Both the position numbers and the translations under genes were made by a program. From NCBI GenBank assembly GCA_018056725.1, contig JAGPFF010000006.1:1-64000 (forward strand): 64,000 nt of DNA. Direction: 5' to 3'. The notes beneath the pieces were generated by a model, which was given only the letters and a program-made list of their open reading frames with translations, was not told the origin of the DNA and made no database searches. Positions 18,178 to 26,541 of the stretch are shown piece after piece. The stretch's first letter is position 1; every line of letters starts with the position of its first letter. This stretch comes from Anaerolineaceae bacterium (GTDB taxonomy: Bacteria; Chloroflexota; Anaerolineae; Anaerolineales; Anaerolineaceae).

Positions 18178-18918
18178 TCAGATGGAGATTTTGTTGAGTT
18201 CTTCCCGGCTGAGCACCCGCCACTGACAGGCGGATCCGCGCCCGGTGGCATCCACCAGCAGGACGGGGTGCCCATCCCGCAGCACCGGCACCGGTGACTC
18301 TCCCAGATCAATCAGATCATTTGCCATTGGCTGGCGACCGCGGAAGTTTTCCACCCGGTCGATGGGGCAAATCCCCAGCAAAACTGGCAGCGTGACTGTA
18401 CCTTTGAGCCGTGTCAACCCCGGCAGCCAGTAAAATTGACCGTCATTCCCTGAAAAATACAACCCGACTGCTGCCAGAGCTCCGATGACCCCGCTTCCGC
18501 TGCCATGAAAACCGGCAATCGAGATCCCGGCAAGACGCGCCAGTTCGATGGCGGCACTGCGGAACAACTGAACATGCTTGGCTTGCTGCCCCCATGAGAC
18601 CACTTCGGGCAAAATATTCGTCCAGGCAGCCAGGGCAAAGCCGGGGTCGGAAGCAGGTGCGCTGAAGCGGCGCAGGAATTCACGGCAGGTGAGTTCAAGA
18701 TCACGCCGGGATTCTTTGTTGGCATCGATCAGCAGGCAGGAAGCAAGATTCTGGTGGGTGTAATACAGTTCGGGGTGGCGCAGCAGTTGGTGGGTGGTGA
18801 TGGACACGAGCCGTCCGTAGCGGCGCTGTTCGATCAGTTCTCCCAGCCGCAGGGCATGGCGGGAGGTGGGTTCGCTTTCCGGCGCATCCGTATCGTCAAT
18901 GCCAATCAAAAAGAGCAT
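18178..18918 (-). CDS. TiaS-like protein (tRNA(Ile2) agmatinylcytidine synthetase-related)
   Basis: A 246-residue protein that resembles the N-terminal half of archaeal TiaS, which modifies the wobble C of tRNA-Ile2 with agmatine. It begins with the nucleotide-binding signature GIDDTD (about 6-11) and has the later GFHGSGSGVIGALAAVGLY segment (about 137-155), both found in TiaS. It lacks the OB-fold and zinc-ribbon that bind tRNA in archaeal TiaS, and bacteria use TilS/lysidine instead, so its role is probably different (a phosphotransferase on another substrate is possible). No SD is obvious before the ATG. It is convergent with the methyltransferase gene. The family link is moderately sure; function is unknown. 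Confidence 0.55.
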   Translation of the reverse strand: MLFLIGIDDTDAPESEPTSRHALRLGELIEQRRYGRLVSITTHQLLRHPELYYTHQNLASCLLIDANKESRRDLELTCREFLRRFSAPASDPGFALAAWTNILPEVVSWGQQAKHVQLFRSAAIELARLAGISIAGFHGSGSGVIGALAAVGLYFSGNDGQFYWLPGLTRLKGTVTLPVLLGICPIDRVENFRGRQPMANDLIDLGESPVPVLRDGHPVLLVDATGRGSACQWRVLSREELNKISI

Positions 18919-19397
18919 GTGCCCTCCGGCAAAAGGCGCGCACCGGCGAACCCCAGTGAGAAATTCCCCTTGGCTTGATCAACCTGTCGCTGCATTCTGA
19001 ACCTTCCAGCAAGGATTTCCCTTTATGATAGTAGAATGCGGGCAGATTGTCAAACAATGAAGATGCGGGGGTGTGGAGAAAGAGGAGTCAACTGAGTGCG
19101 ATGCACCTGCATGTTGCGTTGCCAATGAACCATTCGTCATACCGCCACCCAACCTCTACCGCCGGCTCGTAGCAGTGACAGGTGGGCAGGGAGGTATAAA
19201 ACTCCCCCCAAAAATCTTAAGTTAATTTTTGGGGAGATTAAAACTGCTTTAAGTAACGACTCAGCATGGGGTGGATTGACGTCATAGCTCCTACTGGCTG
19301 AGCAGTTACCTGTTTTTTCTAAAATAGAAGCAGAATTTGCTCCCTGCTTGTAGAAAATTAATTGACGCCAGCGCTGATTCCTGCCATAATCCGATTA
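18919..19397. other. Intergenic region with IS-end-like repeats and a hairpin
   Basis: No gene seen. A 10-bp stem (CCCCAAAAAT at 19206-19215 with ATTTTTGGGG at 19225-19234) is terminator-like. GTAACGACTCA (19253-19263) and TGAGCAGTTAC (19299-19309) form an imperfect inverted repeat; the second recurs exactly at 20642-20652 after the IS66 remnant, so these look like insertion-sequence ends. The promoter of the CPBP gene is at 19362-19390. Confidence 0.5.
19362..19390 (+). promoter_or_regulatory. Promoter of the CPBP protease gene (leaderless)
   Basis: TTGACG (19362-19367), 17-bp spacer, CATAAT (19385-19390). The ATG at 19398 is 7 nt after the -10 box, so transcription would start at or next to the start codon and no ribosome-binding site is present. 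Confidence 0.65.
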
Positions 19398-20282
19398 ATG
19401 GACAGCACAGCACTTACTCAGAAACATAATAAATTGCAAATCCATTCCGAGCCAAACGCTAAAGCACACAACGTCATTTTCTGGCTCTTCATTGTGGGAC
19501 TGCTTGTCCTCCGTTTGCCCATTCTATCCTGGCTGGAATATGTCATCCCGACAAGCGCAGCGTGGGTAAATCCGGTATATGAGATTGGGACCTATCTGTT
19601 GATCGCCGCGCTTATCTGGTGGGAACGGGAACGACTAGCGGACTTTCATATCGACACCCTCGCGGTCTGGATGATCCTTCTGCTCCGACCTCTTTCTACT
19701 GTGATCATGAATGCCTTTGGTGCGTCAAATCCTTTTGCCTTTCCACGACCACTCAGTCTCCCCTTTTTCATCATCGCAATCATTCTAGTGGTACTGCTGT
19801 CTCGAAAAATTATCCGCCCGGTGAGGACAACGAAGAACGGACTGATCTGGGTGGCTGCCGGCTGCGGGCTTGGCATTTTGTTTGCTAGTGGATTATCGAT
19901 CCTGATGGTTGGCATGATGCACTATCCGGTTCCACCTTTCCCGGGCTATATCGCACTAATATCACCGTTTTATCAGCTAGGATACGCGGCCGTATCGGAG
20001 GAGCCACTGTTCCGTGGGTTCTTGTGGGGTGGGCTTAAAAAGGCAGGAGTGAAAGATTTGTGGATTCTCCTCATCCAAGCGGTCCTCTTCGTGGTTGGGC
20101 ATACCCATTTATTGAACACAAAGCAGGCTGTATTTAATCTGTCGATTGTTTTCTTGTTCGCACTTGCCGCTGGAATCATCGCATGGCGTTCGCGCTCAAT
20201 TGCTCCCAGTATGGCATTTCATGGCTTCTATAACGGGTCTGCCATATTTCTATACTGGCTCGAAACTGCCCTTTTTGCTTAA
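19398..20282 (+). CDS. CPBP family intramembrane glutamic endopeptidase
   Basis: A 294-residue polytopic membrane protein (about seven hydrophobic segments) of the CPBP/ABI (CAAX-protease and bacteriocin-processing) family. The three active-site motifs are present: SEEPLFRGFLWG (EExxxR), FVVGHTHLL and AFHGFYN near the C-terminus. Such proteases cleave within or near the membrane, often in bacteriocin self-immunity or peptide maturation; the target here is unknown. The start at 19398 is chosen because a good promoter lies exactly one leaderless distance upstream; a TTG at 19362 is part of that promoter's -35 box. It is flanked by sequences resembling IS ends and followed by an IS66 remnant, so it may have been moved by a transposon. 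Confidence 0.85.
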   Translation: MDSTALTQKHNKLQIHSEPNAKAHNVIFWLFIVGLLVLRLPILSWLEYVIPTSAAWVNPVYEIGTYLLIAALIWWERERLADFHIDTLAVWMILLLRPLSTVIMNAFGASNPFAFPRPLSLPFFIIAIILVVLLSRKIIRPVRTTKNGLIWVAAGCGLGILFASGLSILMVGMMHYPVPPFPGYIALISPFYQLGYAAVSEEPLFRGFLWGGLKKAGVKDLWILLIQAVLFVVGHTHLLNTKQAVFNLSIVFLFALAAGIIAWRSRSIAPSMAFHGFYNGSAIFLYWLETALFA

Positions 20283-20329
20283 GGAATCTCCCCGATAGGC
20301 AATTGTTCAGGCATCAGGTACACCGCTGC

Positions 20330-20644
20330 CGCCATTCTCAGGTATCGTTAGAGACCGTGACAGTCCAGGACTACGAGAAGCGGTAGGTGTTTGATCTGCC
20401 ACTGGTACAGGTGGAAGAGGCCAAACATCAAGCCGGATGCGACTTGCACATGGTTAAACTCAAGCAAAAAGTGTCGGGCTGTTTTCGCGCTCAAGATGGT
20501 GCGAAAACCTTTTGCCAGATTCGCAGTTACCTCTCAACCGTTCGGGAGAACGATCAACGTGTTTTGGATGTGCTGCAACTAGCTTTGTCCGGTTCGCCTT
20601 ATGAGCCTCTTTTTCTTCAGTCTCGGCTCTCACCGAATGCCTGA
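20330..20644 (+). pseudogene. Degenerate IS66-family transposase remnant
   Basis: The reading frame joins two separated parts of an IS66 transposase. FDLPLVQVEEAKHQA matches the start of the N-terminal zinc-finger region, and MVKLKQKVSGCFR...FCQIRSYLSTVRENDQRVLDVLQLAL matches the C-terminal end, so the catalytic middle has been deleted. Upstream in the same frame, VQDYEKR is followed by a TAG and then VFDLP, where an intact element would read on. No start codon or ribosome-binding site is convincing and the product cannot be active. The copy of TGAGCAGTTAC at 20642-20652 is probably the right end of the element. Confidence 0.75.
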
Positions 20645-20652
20645 GCAGTTAC
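20642..20652 (+). repeat. Putative IS66-type terminal repeat, right end
   Basis: TGAGCAGTTAC, identical to 19299-19309 and the near inverted complement of GTAACGACTCA at 19253-19263. It lies directly after the transposase remnant. Confidence 0.45.
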
Positions 20653-20684
20653 TGCTTTTATTACGATGTTAAGATCACAACCGA

Positions 20685-22334
20685 TTACTTGCCTAATTTT
20701 CGATCAATCTTATTAATTTCTCGGTTGAGGTAATATACTTCATTGACCATTTGTTTCATCTCTGCCTGAAGTTTTTCAATGCGAGTGTTGATTGCCACAA
20801 TAATGCTGCCATCCTGTGATGAATCAGGTTTTTGCATGAGGCTCTCTACGGCAGGATCAATGACGACTTTACTGAGCACATCCACAGGAGTGGTCATTAT
20901 CCAGTCCTGAGTTTCAATGCCCTGTTTCACAATGAACTTAATCAAATTCTTCTTTTTTATCGACTTTAGTTTATTTACCGCGTCTCTTGTTGCGTGCCAT
21001 TGACTTTTATATCGCTCCATCTCATTGACCATCTCATTGCGTAAACCAATTAATTTGGCACGTTCTGCCGGACTAAGTTTTTCTTTTCCTCCCTCCCTTT
21101 CCGACTTTGTATCTCTGGTCCTTGGGGGTTCTTCTTGAATTTCTTGGGGGTTAACGGAGGATTTGGGGCTCACAGCTGCCGTGCTATCAGGAGCTTTCTG
21201 AACTGGCGGTACTGTGTCAGGAATGCTATTTGGAGATGTTTCTGTTGGCACTAATGCTTTTGGTGCAGCTTCCATGATTGCAGATGTCTTAATCGCTCCA
21301 CTCAAATAGGCTGCAGCCAACCCGATAAGACCAGTTACGCCCACTGCAATCCCTATAATGCCCGGGGAAGAAAGCCCTCCTTGAGAATTTTGTTCTCCAT
21401 CCGAACCTGCCGGCACTTCAAGCGTTTCATTTTTCGTTGGTTGAGGCAGAGCTGTAGCCGTGGGTTCCGGGGTTTCAGTGGGGAACACTGGACCTGCATA
21501 AGCGGGTATGACAAAGGAGGTTGAATATTCTTCGTCATCTGGGCAAGTCCATTCCAAAAGGATGGTTGTCTCCTCCCCATTCCATACGAGAGCATCCGTT
21601 TCCTGGTCATTGATTGTCCAGCGTTCATTGAGCACTTCTGTTTCAGTGCCATCAGCCAGGTAGTAAGTGGCGCTCGGAGCAATGGTATCCCCGGGCTGTA
21701 AACCTTCGATCCCTAAGACAAGCGGCGAACAACTCCATCCAGGCAGCGCGCCCTCAACGTTAAAAGCAACAGTCATCAGGTATTGCTCAATTTGCACACC
21801 AGGCGAAATGGTGGATTGTGGCTCGTATCCTCTACTTACCCAATCTTGTTCAAGCGGTCCTCTTAAATATAATGTGACCTGGGAAGACGTTGGGTCAACT
21901 TCTGCCTTCACGACACTTCCGCTAAATGTTAGGATGACATCATATCCTTTGCCATCCTTAAGGGTATACGAGTCGGTATGTACAACTTCAAATGTGCCCT
22001 CCATATTCCCAGTTTGGGCATCATATTCAACTTGAATGTAGCCATCGATTAACCTTAAAAACCCTTCATTAACTTTGTCTTCAGTACTGGCTTCTCCATA
22101 TCCAGAGTAGATGTTTTTTTCTTGTTGGGTAAAATCAATACGCAAATTTTTCCAAAAATAATGCCACTCTTCCGATAAGGAATCATCCATATCAGCGCCA
22201 GTACATACTCCATTAACCAGTGAAAATCCTGATTGTGCCTGCCCGGTTATTGGAAAAGCAGTACAAATCACACAGGCTAAAAGGAATGAAACCATCAGTT
22301 TATTCTTCAGCATTTCTTTCTTTTTAGTTTTCAT
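20685..22334 (-). CDS. Secreted/membrane-anchored protein with coiled coil, function unknown
   Basis: A 549-residue protein not recognised as a named family. A signal peptide (about 1-33, ending GQAQS) is followed by an extracellular part (about 35-305) rich in beta-type sequence, with two segments of Trp- and Gly-containing repeats, then a Pro/Thr linker (TETPEPTATALPQPT), one transmembrane segment (about 324-345, GIIGIAVGVTGLIGLAAAYL), a Ser/Pro-rich charged linker and a C-terminal cytoplasmic helical part (about 420-549) with coiled-coil heptads (ERAKLIGLRNEMVNEMERYK; MKQMVNEVYYLNREINKI). The layout suggests an envelope sensor or anchoring protein. It is monocistronic, with no obvious partner. 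Confidence 0.6.
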   Translation of the reverse strand: MKTKKKEMLKNKLMVSFLLACVICTAFPITGQAQSGFSLVNGVCTGADMDDSLSEEWHYFWKNLRIDFTQQEKNIYSGYGEASTEDKVNEGFLRLIDGYIQVEYDAQTGNMEGTFEVVHTDSYTLKDGKGYDVILTFSGSVVKAEVDPTSSQVTLYLRGPLEQDWVSRGYEPQSTISPGVQIEQYLMTVAFNVEGALPGWSCSPLVLGIEGLQPGDTIAPSATYYLADGTETEVLNERWTINDQETDALVWNGEETTILLEWTCPDDEEYSTSFVIPAYAGPVFPTETPEPTATALPQPTKNETLEVPAGSDGEQNSQGGLSSPGIIGIAVGVTGLIGLAAAYLSGAIKTSAIMEAAPKALVPTETSPNSIPDTVPPVQKAPDSTAAVSPKSSVNPQEIQEEPPRTRDTKSEREGGKEKLSPAERAKLIGLRNEMVNEMERYKSQWHATRDAVNKLKSIKKKNLIKFIVKQGIETQDWIMTTPVDVLSKVVIDPAVESLMQKPDSSQDGSIIVAINTRIEKLQAEMKQMVNEVYYLNREINKIDRKLGK

Positions 22335-23053
22335 GATAGAGCAACCCCTTTTTTGTTAATTTGAGTCAGAAATATCCAAAGAACTTTTATTATTCAATGA
22401 TTTTTCAGCAAAATACAGCTTGCCAATCTGCCACCTCTCGATGATCTCGTTAGGATAACCGAGATTAATCTTAAACCAGATGCCTCGTGTGGAATTTCAC
22501 CAACCCATTTGTTCTTTGTCGGGTTTCTACGTGGATGCGCTCCAGTCAGCCTGCATTGCTGTATTGGTCAGAATACGCAGTAATTATGATAGTGACTCAA
22601 GTTTTTTTGCCAATTCATTTGCACCAAAATTATTTTCTTGGTGAGTCATTTTGTTCTTCCTCCTTATCTATCCAACTTGAAGGAGAATGCTGACACGGGT
22701 CTTTTGTTAAGGTTCATTTTTTTATAGGAGATATATTACACCTACAAAAATTTAAATTCAATACGTACAAAATCTAAGTTAGTGTAGACGTGATACTTGA
22801 GGATAAACGTCACCCGCTGGTAACTGGTAACAGGTTTTCCAACCCCTTTTTGTCCGGGTTTCTGGCACAGACTCCAGTAACAGAGGACTGCGAAGTTCCT
22901 GTGCCGTTAAGAAGAGAGTTTGGCTCGCCCGGCGGGTTCATTCACCGGGTTGTCCTGCCGGCAAAGAGCGGAGGACAAGATTGCCAGTAAGCTGGTAAAA
23001 TTAAGGCTCATCCTGCTACAGCAACTTTCACCATATTCTTTCGTATATACGTT
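22335..23053. other. Long intergenic region, no credible gene
   Basis: Roughly 700 bp without a supported gene; the small frames have no ribosome-binding sites. Two imperfectly similar stretches (about 22500-22555 and 22835-22890, sharing CCAACCC, GGGTTTCT and CTCCAGT) suggest a degraded repeat. A palindrome CGTATATACG (about 23042-23051) sits immediately before the MFS start codon. Confidence 0.4.
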
Positions 23054-24322
23054 ATGACCGCCGCTCCCATCCCGGAAGACCAAAAAAACCCGCTGCTTTC
23101 ACCTGTGCTGATCGTCTTCATGCTGGCGATGATCCTGGCGAACCTTGGCGGTAATATGTACGGTCCGCTCCAATCCCTCTACCTGGAAAGTCTTGGCGCC
23201 ACGGTAACCCAGATCGGGCTCTTCTACACGCTCTCACAAATCGTACCCTTGATTCTGCAGATTCTGGGCGGCTGGGTCTCAGACTCCCTCGGCAGGTTGC
23301 GCGCCATTGCCATTGGCAGTGTTTTTGGCACCATCGGGCAGCTTATCCTGGTTGGTTCCACCACCTGGGGGTGGGTATTGCTCGCCAGCGCCGTCAGTGC
23401 CGGCGCCAGCGCTCTGGTTGGACCCAGTTTTGATGCCTTCATCGCTGAACGATCCTCAGAGCACAACCGCGCCCGTGTGTTTGGCATCTCCCAAATGCTT
23501 TACGGAGTGGTTGGCGTCATCGGTCCGCCGATGGGCGGCTGGATTGTGGAGCGCTGGGGGTTCAAAATGATGCTGATCGTTGCAGCAGGGCTCTATATTG
23601 CTGCCACCATCATCCGCATTGCCATGGCACGGGGCGGCAAGCATGATGTGGTGAACTATGAGCGCACCGCCTTCACCCTTGCCGGGCTCAAACATAACCT
23701 TGGCACGATGTTCGGTTTGCTTTTCGCCGGCGGAGTCATCACCTGGATCCTGATCACCGATGGGGTGCGTGATATTTCTTATGCCATGTCGCTTAACTTT
23801 CTTAGCCTGTACATGGAGCAGGTTGCCCAGTTGAATATTTCCACCATCGGCATCCTCAGTGGCGTCTTCGGTCTGTTTACCATGGCTTTTATGATTCCCG
23901 GAGGCTGGCTGGCGGATAAGAAAGGGGAACGCTTCGGCATCTCCCTCGGTTTTCTGCTTCATTCCCTGGCGATTGGAGGGATCGCCCTGGTCTCCCCCTC
24001 CAGCCCAGCCTGGGTCTTCTATGCTGGTTTTGCAGTCGCGGGCACCGGAGTTGGGCTCCTCGTCCCGGGCTACCAGTCGCTGATCAGCAAAGTGGTGCCA
24101 CCGCACCTGCGCGGCACAGCTTTTGGTCTTTTCTCCACCAGCCTCGGTCTGATCTCCCTCCCTGCGCCTTATTTGGGCAGCCTGCTGTGGAAGAACATCT
24201 CACCTCAATTTCCCTTCGCGGTAACTGCGGTGGTCTCGCTTTTGTCCATCATTCCGGTCTGGCTGAAGTTTAAATTGCCGGAGAAACCCGCTGAATCCAT
24301 GGATCAGAAACCTGAATGCTAA
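23054..24322 (+). CDS. Major facilitator superfamily transporter
   Basis: A 422-residue protein with about twelve transmembrane segments in two six-helix halves. The loop after helix 2 carries the MFS signature GGWVSDSLGRLRAI (about 75-88), repeated in weaker form in the second half as GGWLADKKGERFG (about 283-295). It resembles drug:H+ antiporter-type efflux permeases (MFS_1), but the substrate is not predictable. The start codon follows the palindrome CGTATATACG by two bases and no ribosome-binding site is visible, so it may be leaderless. It stands alone; a short stem-loop with T-run (24332-24351) ends it. Confidence 0.85.
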   Translation: MTAAPIPEDQKNPLLSPVLIVFMLAMILANLGGNMYGPLQSLYLESLGATVTQIGLFYTLSQIVPLILQILGGWVSDSLGRLRAIAIGSVFGTIGQLILVGSTTWGWVLLASAVSAGASALVGPSFDAFIAERSSEHNRARVFGISQMLYGVVGVIGPPMGGWIVERWGFKMMLIVAAGLYIAATIIRIAMARGGKHDVVNYERTAFTLAGLKHNLGTMFGLLFAGGVITWILITDGVRDISYAMSLNFLSLYMEQVAQLNISTIGILSGVFGLFTMAFMIPGGWLADKKGERFGISLGFLLHSLAIGGIALVSPSSPAWVFYAGFAVAGTGVGLLVPGYQSLISKVVPPHLRGTAFGLFSTSLGLISLPAPYLGSLLWKNISPQFPFAVTAVVSLLSIIPVWLKFKLPEKPAESMDQKPEC

Positions 24323-24331
24323 GTTTAATTT

Positions 24332-24351
24332 AGCCGGGGATTCCCGGCTTT
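24332..24351 (+). terminator. Terminator of the MFS gene
   Basis: Seven-bp stem AGCCGGG/CCCGGCT with a 4-nt loop followed by TTT, 10 bp after the stop codon. Confidence 0.6.
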
Positions 24352-24484
24352 GGACTTCAGCCGGGTTTTCACAATCCACCGACTGGAACCGGTAAATGTA
24401 ACAGTAAGGAGTTTCCAACAGTTTGATGCTGGAGGATTCACTGTATAATGCTCATAATAATTGACTCTAGGAGGGAATAAGCAT

Positions 24485-25423
24485 ATGTTGAAAATTAATG
24501 TCCATTTATTAATTGTTCAGATTATGCTCGGTATTCTACTTTCTGGATGTGACGTGGTTAATTCCTTCCTTACTGAATATATCTTTACGCCAATTCCAAC
24601 ATCAACAATAACACCTAGACCCACAATAACAATAATGCCAACCATAACACCGACCCCATTACCGCGACAAATGGAGATTTCAAGTGTTCTGGAAAACTGT
24701 GAAGAACTGGATAAATCTGGAAATTTGATCAATATTGAAGCAAACGTCTATTTACCCGAATTTATCATTTATGGATATGAAGGAGAAAAGGGCATGAATT
24801 TGACCAATTATCTTCCTTCTGATCCCACAAAAATAGTTGCTCTAATTAAGATCGGTGAAGGACCAAATACGATGGATGCTTTACCTGATTTTTTCTCCGA
24901 AAGAGATCTATTAATTAGGGCTGATGATGGGCAGGTAATTCGAAATGGACACAAAGTTAAAATAACTGGACGTGTAATTTATCGTGAAGATGACTTTTCC
25001 CGAAGATGTGAAGTTAGGGTCGAGCGAATTGAATCTAAGTCACCAAAGGAAATCCAAACCCCATTAGAAGTTACCACATCTGAGCTAAATGCAAAGGGTT
25101 GCCTAAAGAGTTGTTCAAATCTTGCCTTTAATAAGCAAATGGTAAAGATTAGTGGGAATCTGGTTTATTATGATAACACTGCAATCTGCCAAATGGGTTA
25201 TTGTCAAATCAATTTTGAGGATTCAACTGGATCTATTAAAGTTACCATTGTTAATGGAACAAATGCTAATTCAATCAGCATCGATCCAAAAGTTTCAATT
25301 TCTTTGGGATGGAAAGTATATAACAGAGAGGGTCGTGAAGCAGATAAAAAGAATCTGACTCTGACAGGGATTGTATATTCCGAAATAGATGGCTGTCGAT
25401 TAATGGTATATACTATCGATTAA
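24485..25423 (+). CDS. AT-rich lipoprotein, possible OB-fold-like domains, function unknown
   Basis: A 312-residue lipoprotein. AGGAGGG (24470-24476) decides the start at 24485 rather than the in-frame upstream codon. The signal peptide ends in LLSGC (about Cys20), then a Thr/Pro linker (TPIPTSTITPRPTITIMPTITPTPLP). The mature part seems to hold two small beta-rich domains (about 65-190 and 200-312) with phrases such as KVKITGRVIY and VKISGNLVYY, typical of OB-fold-like nucleic-acid or ligand-binding modules, but the match is only by eye. Cysteine pairs in the second domain may form disulfides. Its G+C content (about 37%) is far below that of its neighbours, which suggests horizontal acquisition or weak codon selection. 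Confidence 0.5.
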   Translation: MLKINVHLLIVQIMLGILLSGCDVVNSFLTEYIFTPIPTSTITPRPTITIMPTITPTPLPRQMEISSVLENCEELDKSGNLINIEANVYLPEFIIYGYEGEKGMNLTNYLPSDPTKIVALIKIGEGPNTMDALPDFFSERDLLIRADDGQVIRNGHKVKITGRVIYREDDFSRRCEVRVERIESKSPKEIQTPLEVTTSELNAKGCLKSCSNLAFNKQMVKISGNLVYYDNTAICQMGYCQINFEDSTGSIKVTIVNGTNANSISIDPKVSISLGWKVYNREGREADKKNLTLTGIVYSEIDGCRLMVYTID

Positions 25424-25545
25424 TAATAAAAAGACTTTGATAAAAATATATATAGTTTCTCACCTAAATGAAAGAATCAATTAAATATTGAATTAAGATT
25501 TGTATTTGGTCGATGGTCATACCATTTTGAAGTTAATCTAGAATT

Positions 25546-26037
25546 ATGCCAATGTATTATGCTCGACCGAAAACATATAAATACCTATCCCTTGTGACCG
25601 TGCCCCTGCCTTTTTGGAAGACCAAATCCCTGCAAGAAATGACCCCGGAAGAGTGGGAGTCGTTGTGCGATGGCTGCGCCCGCTGCTGCCTGATCAAATT
25701 TCAGGATGAAGAAACGGGCAGGATTTATCATACCAATGTGGTGTGTGAATATCTGGATATTTACCGCTGCCGCTGCACGCATTATGCGGAGCGCTCGCTG
25801 CTGATGCCCACCTGCGTGACGCTGACGCCATCGCTGGCGGGGCAGTTGACCTGGATGCCGGAGACTTGCGCCTACCGGCTGCTGGCAGAGGGGAAAGACC
25901 TGCCATTGTGGCACCCGCTGGTCAGCGGCAACCCCAGAACGGTGCATCAGGCGGGGGTATCCGTGCGCGGCAAGGTGGTCTCGGGACGTGACGTGGAGGA
26001 GGACGACCTGCCGAATTATGTGGTTGACGGGGATTGA
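25546..26037 (+). CDS. YcgN/UPF0260 family cysteine-cluster protein
   Basis: A 163-residue protein of the YkgJ/YcgN family (UPF0260), conserved but of unknown function and likely to bind an iron-sulfur cluster or zinc. Signature segments are FWKTKSLQEMTPEEWESLCDGCARCC (about 22-48, with CDGCARCC), NVVCEYLDIYRCRCTHY (about 66-82) and the family tail TCAYRLLAEGKDLPLWHPL (about 106-124). Length fits. The N-terminal 20 residues are not part of the family core, so the true start may be a GTG near 25594. No strong ribosome-binding site is visible before 25546. It stands alone between an AT-rich lipoprotein gene and the HxlR gene. Confidence 0.88.
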   Translation: MPMYYARPKTYKYLSLVTVPLPFWKTKSLQEMTPEEWESLCDGCARCCLIKFQDEETGRIYHTNVVCEYLDIYRCRCTHYAERSLLMPTCVTLTPSLAGQLTWMPETCAYRLLAEGKDLPLWHPLVSGNPRTVHQAGVSVRGKVVSGRDVEEDDLPNYVVDGD

Positions 26038-26100
26038 ACGTTGGGATAGGGGAGTGAGCCGCTGAGTAGCTCAACCCGGGCAGCAGGTGTGCCGGCGCTT

Positions 26101-26433
26101 TTAGCCGGGGCTCAGAAACAATTTACCCACGCGGCGCATTTCATCAATCAGCGGGACGAGGAGCTGACCTTTTTCGGTCAGTGAGTATTCGGTGCGGGGC
26201 GGGACCTCGGCATAAACTTCACGATGCACCAGTCCACCCGATTCAAGCTCCTGCAGGCGCGCTGAAAGCATGCGCGGGCTGATGCCAAGCGAATGCTGCA
26301 GCTCCCCAAAACGCCTGGCGCCCCCCTCCAGATCGCGTAATATGAGCGGCACCCATTTTTGCCCGATGATCTCCGCCACCGCTTCCACCGGACAGCGTTC
26401 GCTGCTTTGTTTGAGGATGGGAGTCTCTTCCAT
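26101..26433 (-). CDS. HxlR-family winged-helix transcriptional regulator
   Basis: A 110-residue DNA-binding protein of the HxlR/MarR-like family, typically a redox- or aldehyde-responsive regulator of an adjacent oxidoreductase gene. The core spans CPVEAVAEIIGQKWVPLILRDL and FGELQHSLGISPRMLSARLQELE (recognition helix), then the wing TEYSLTEKGQLL. The start at 26433 is chosen because a consensus promoter (-35 TTGTCA, 17-bp spacer, TATAAT) places transcription at this ATG, giving a leaderless mRNA; an upstream in-frame ATG at 26499 would need translation through the promoter. Cys residue 12 or so lies in ERCPVE, where many HxlR proteins carry their sensory cysteine. It is divergent from the NAD(P)-binding oxidoreductase gene it probably controls. 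Confidence 0.9.
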   Translation of the reverse strand: MEETPILKQSSERCPVEAVAEIIGQKWVPLILRDLEGGARRFGELQHSLGISPRMLSARLQELESGGLVHREVYAEVPPRTEYSLTEKGQLLVPLIDEMRRVGKLFLSPG

Positions 26434-26440
26434 GTGCTTG

Positions 26441-26498
26441 ATTATAACTTCTCCATAGTTGCTTGACAATTGTATAGTGTCGATTATAATACTATACA
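26441..26498. promoter_or_regulatory. Face-to-face divergent promoters with HxlR-type operator
   Basis: Plus strand: TTGACA (26463-26468), 16-bp spacer, TATAAT (26485-26490). Minus strand: -35 TTGTCA (26469-26464), 17-bp spacer, TATAAT (26446-26441). The two -35 boxes overlap on TGACAA. A perfect 8-12-8 inverted repeat TGTATAGT...ACTATACA (26471-26498) covers the plus-strand -10 and is the likely operator for the divergent HxlR protein. Confidence 0.8.
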
Positions 26499-26541
26499 TA
26501 AGTTAGTAACTAAATATATTATAACAAGGAGAGACTCTCTG

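Noticed and set aside
20300-23050. CRISPR array or tRNA gene in the long intergenic regions
   Set aside because: No regularly spaced repeats and no cloverleaf with T-loop consensus were found by eye; the repeats seen are single imperfect pairs.
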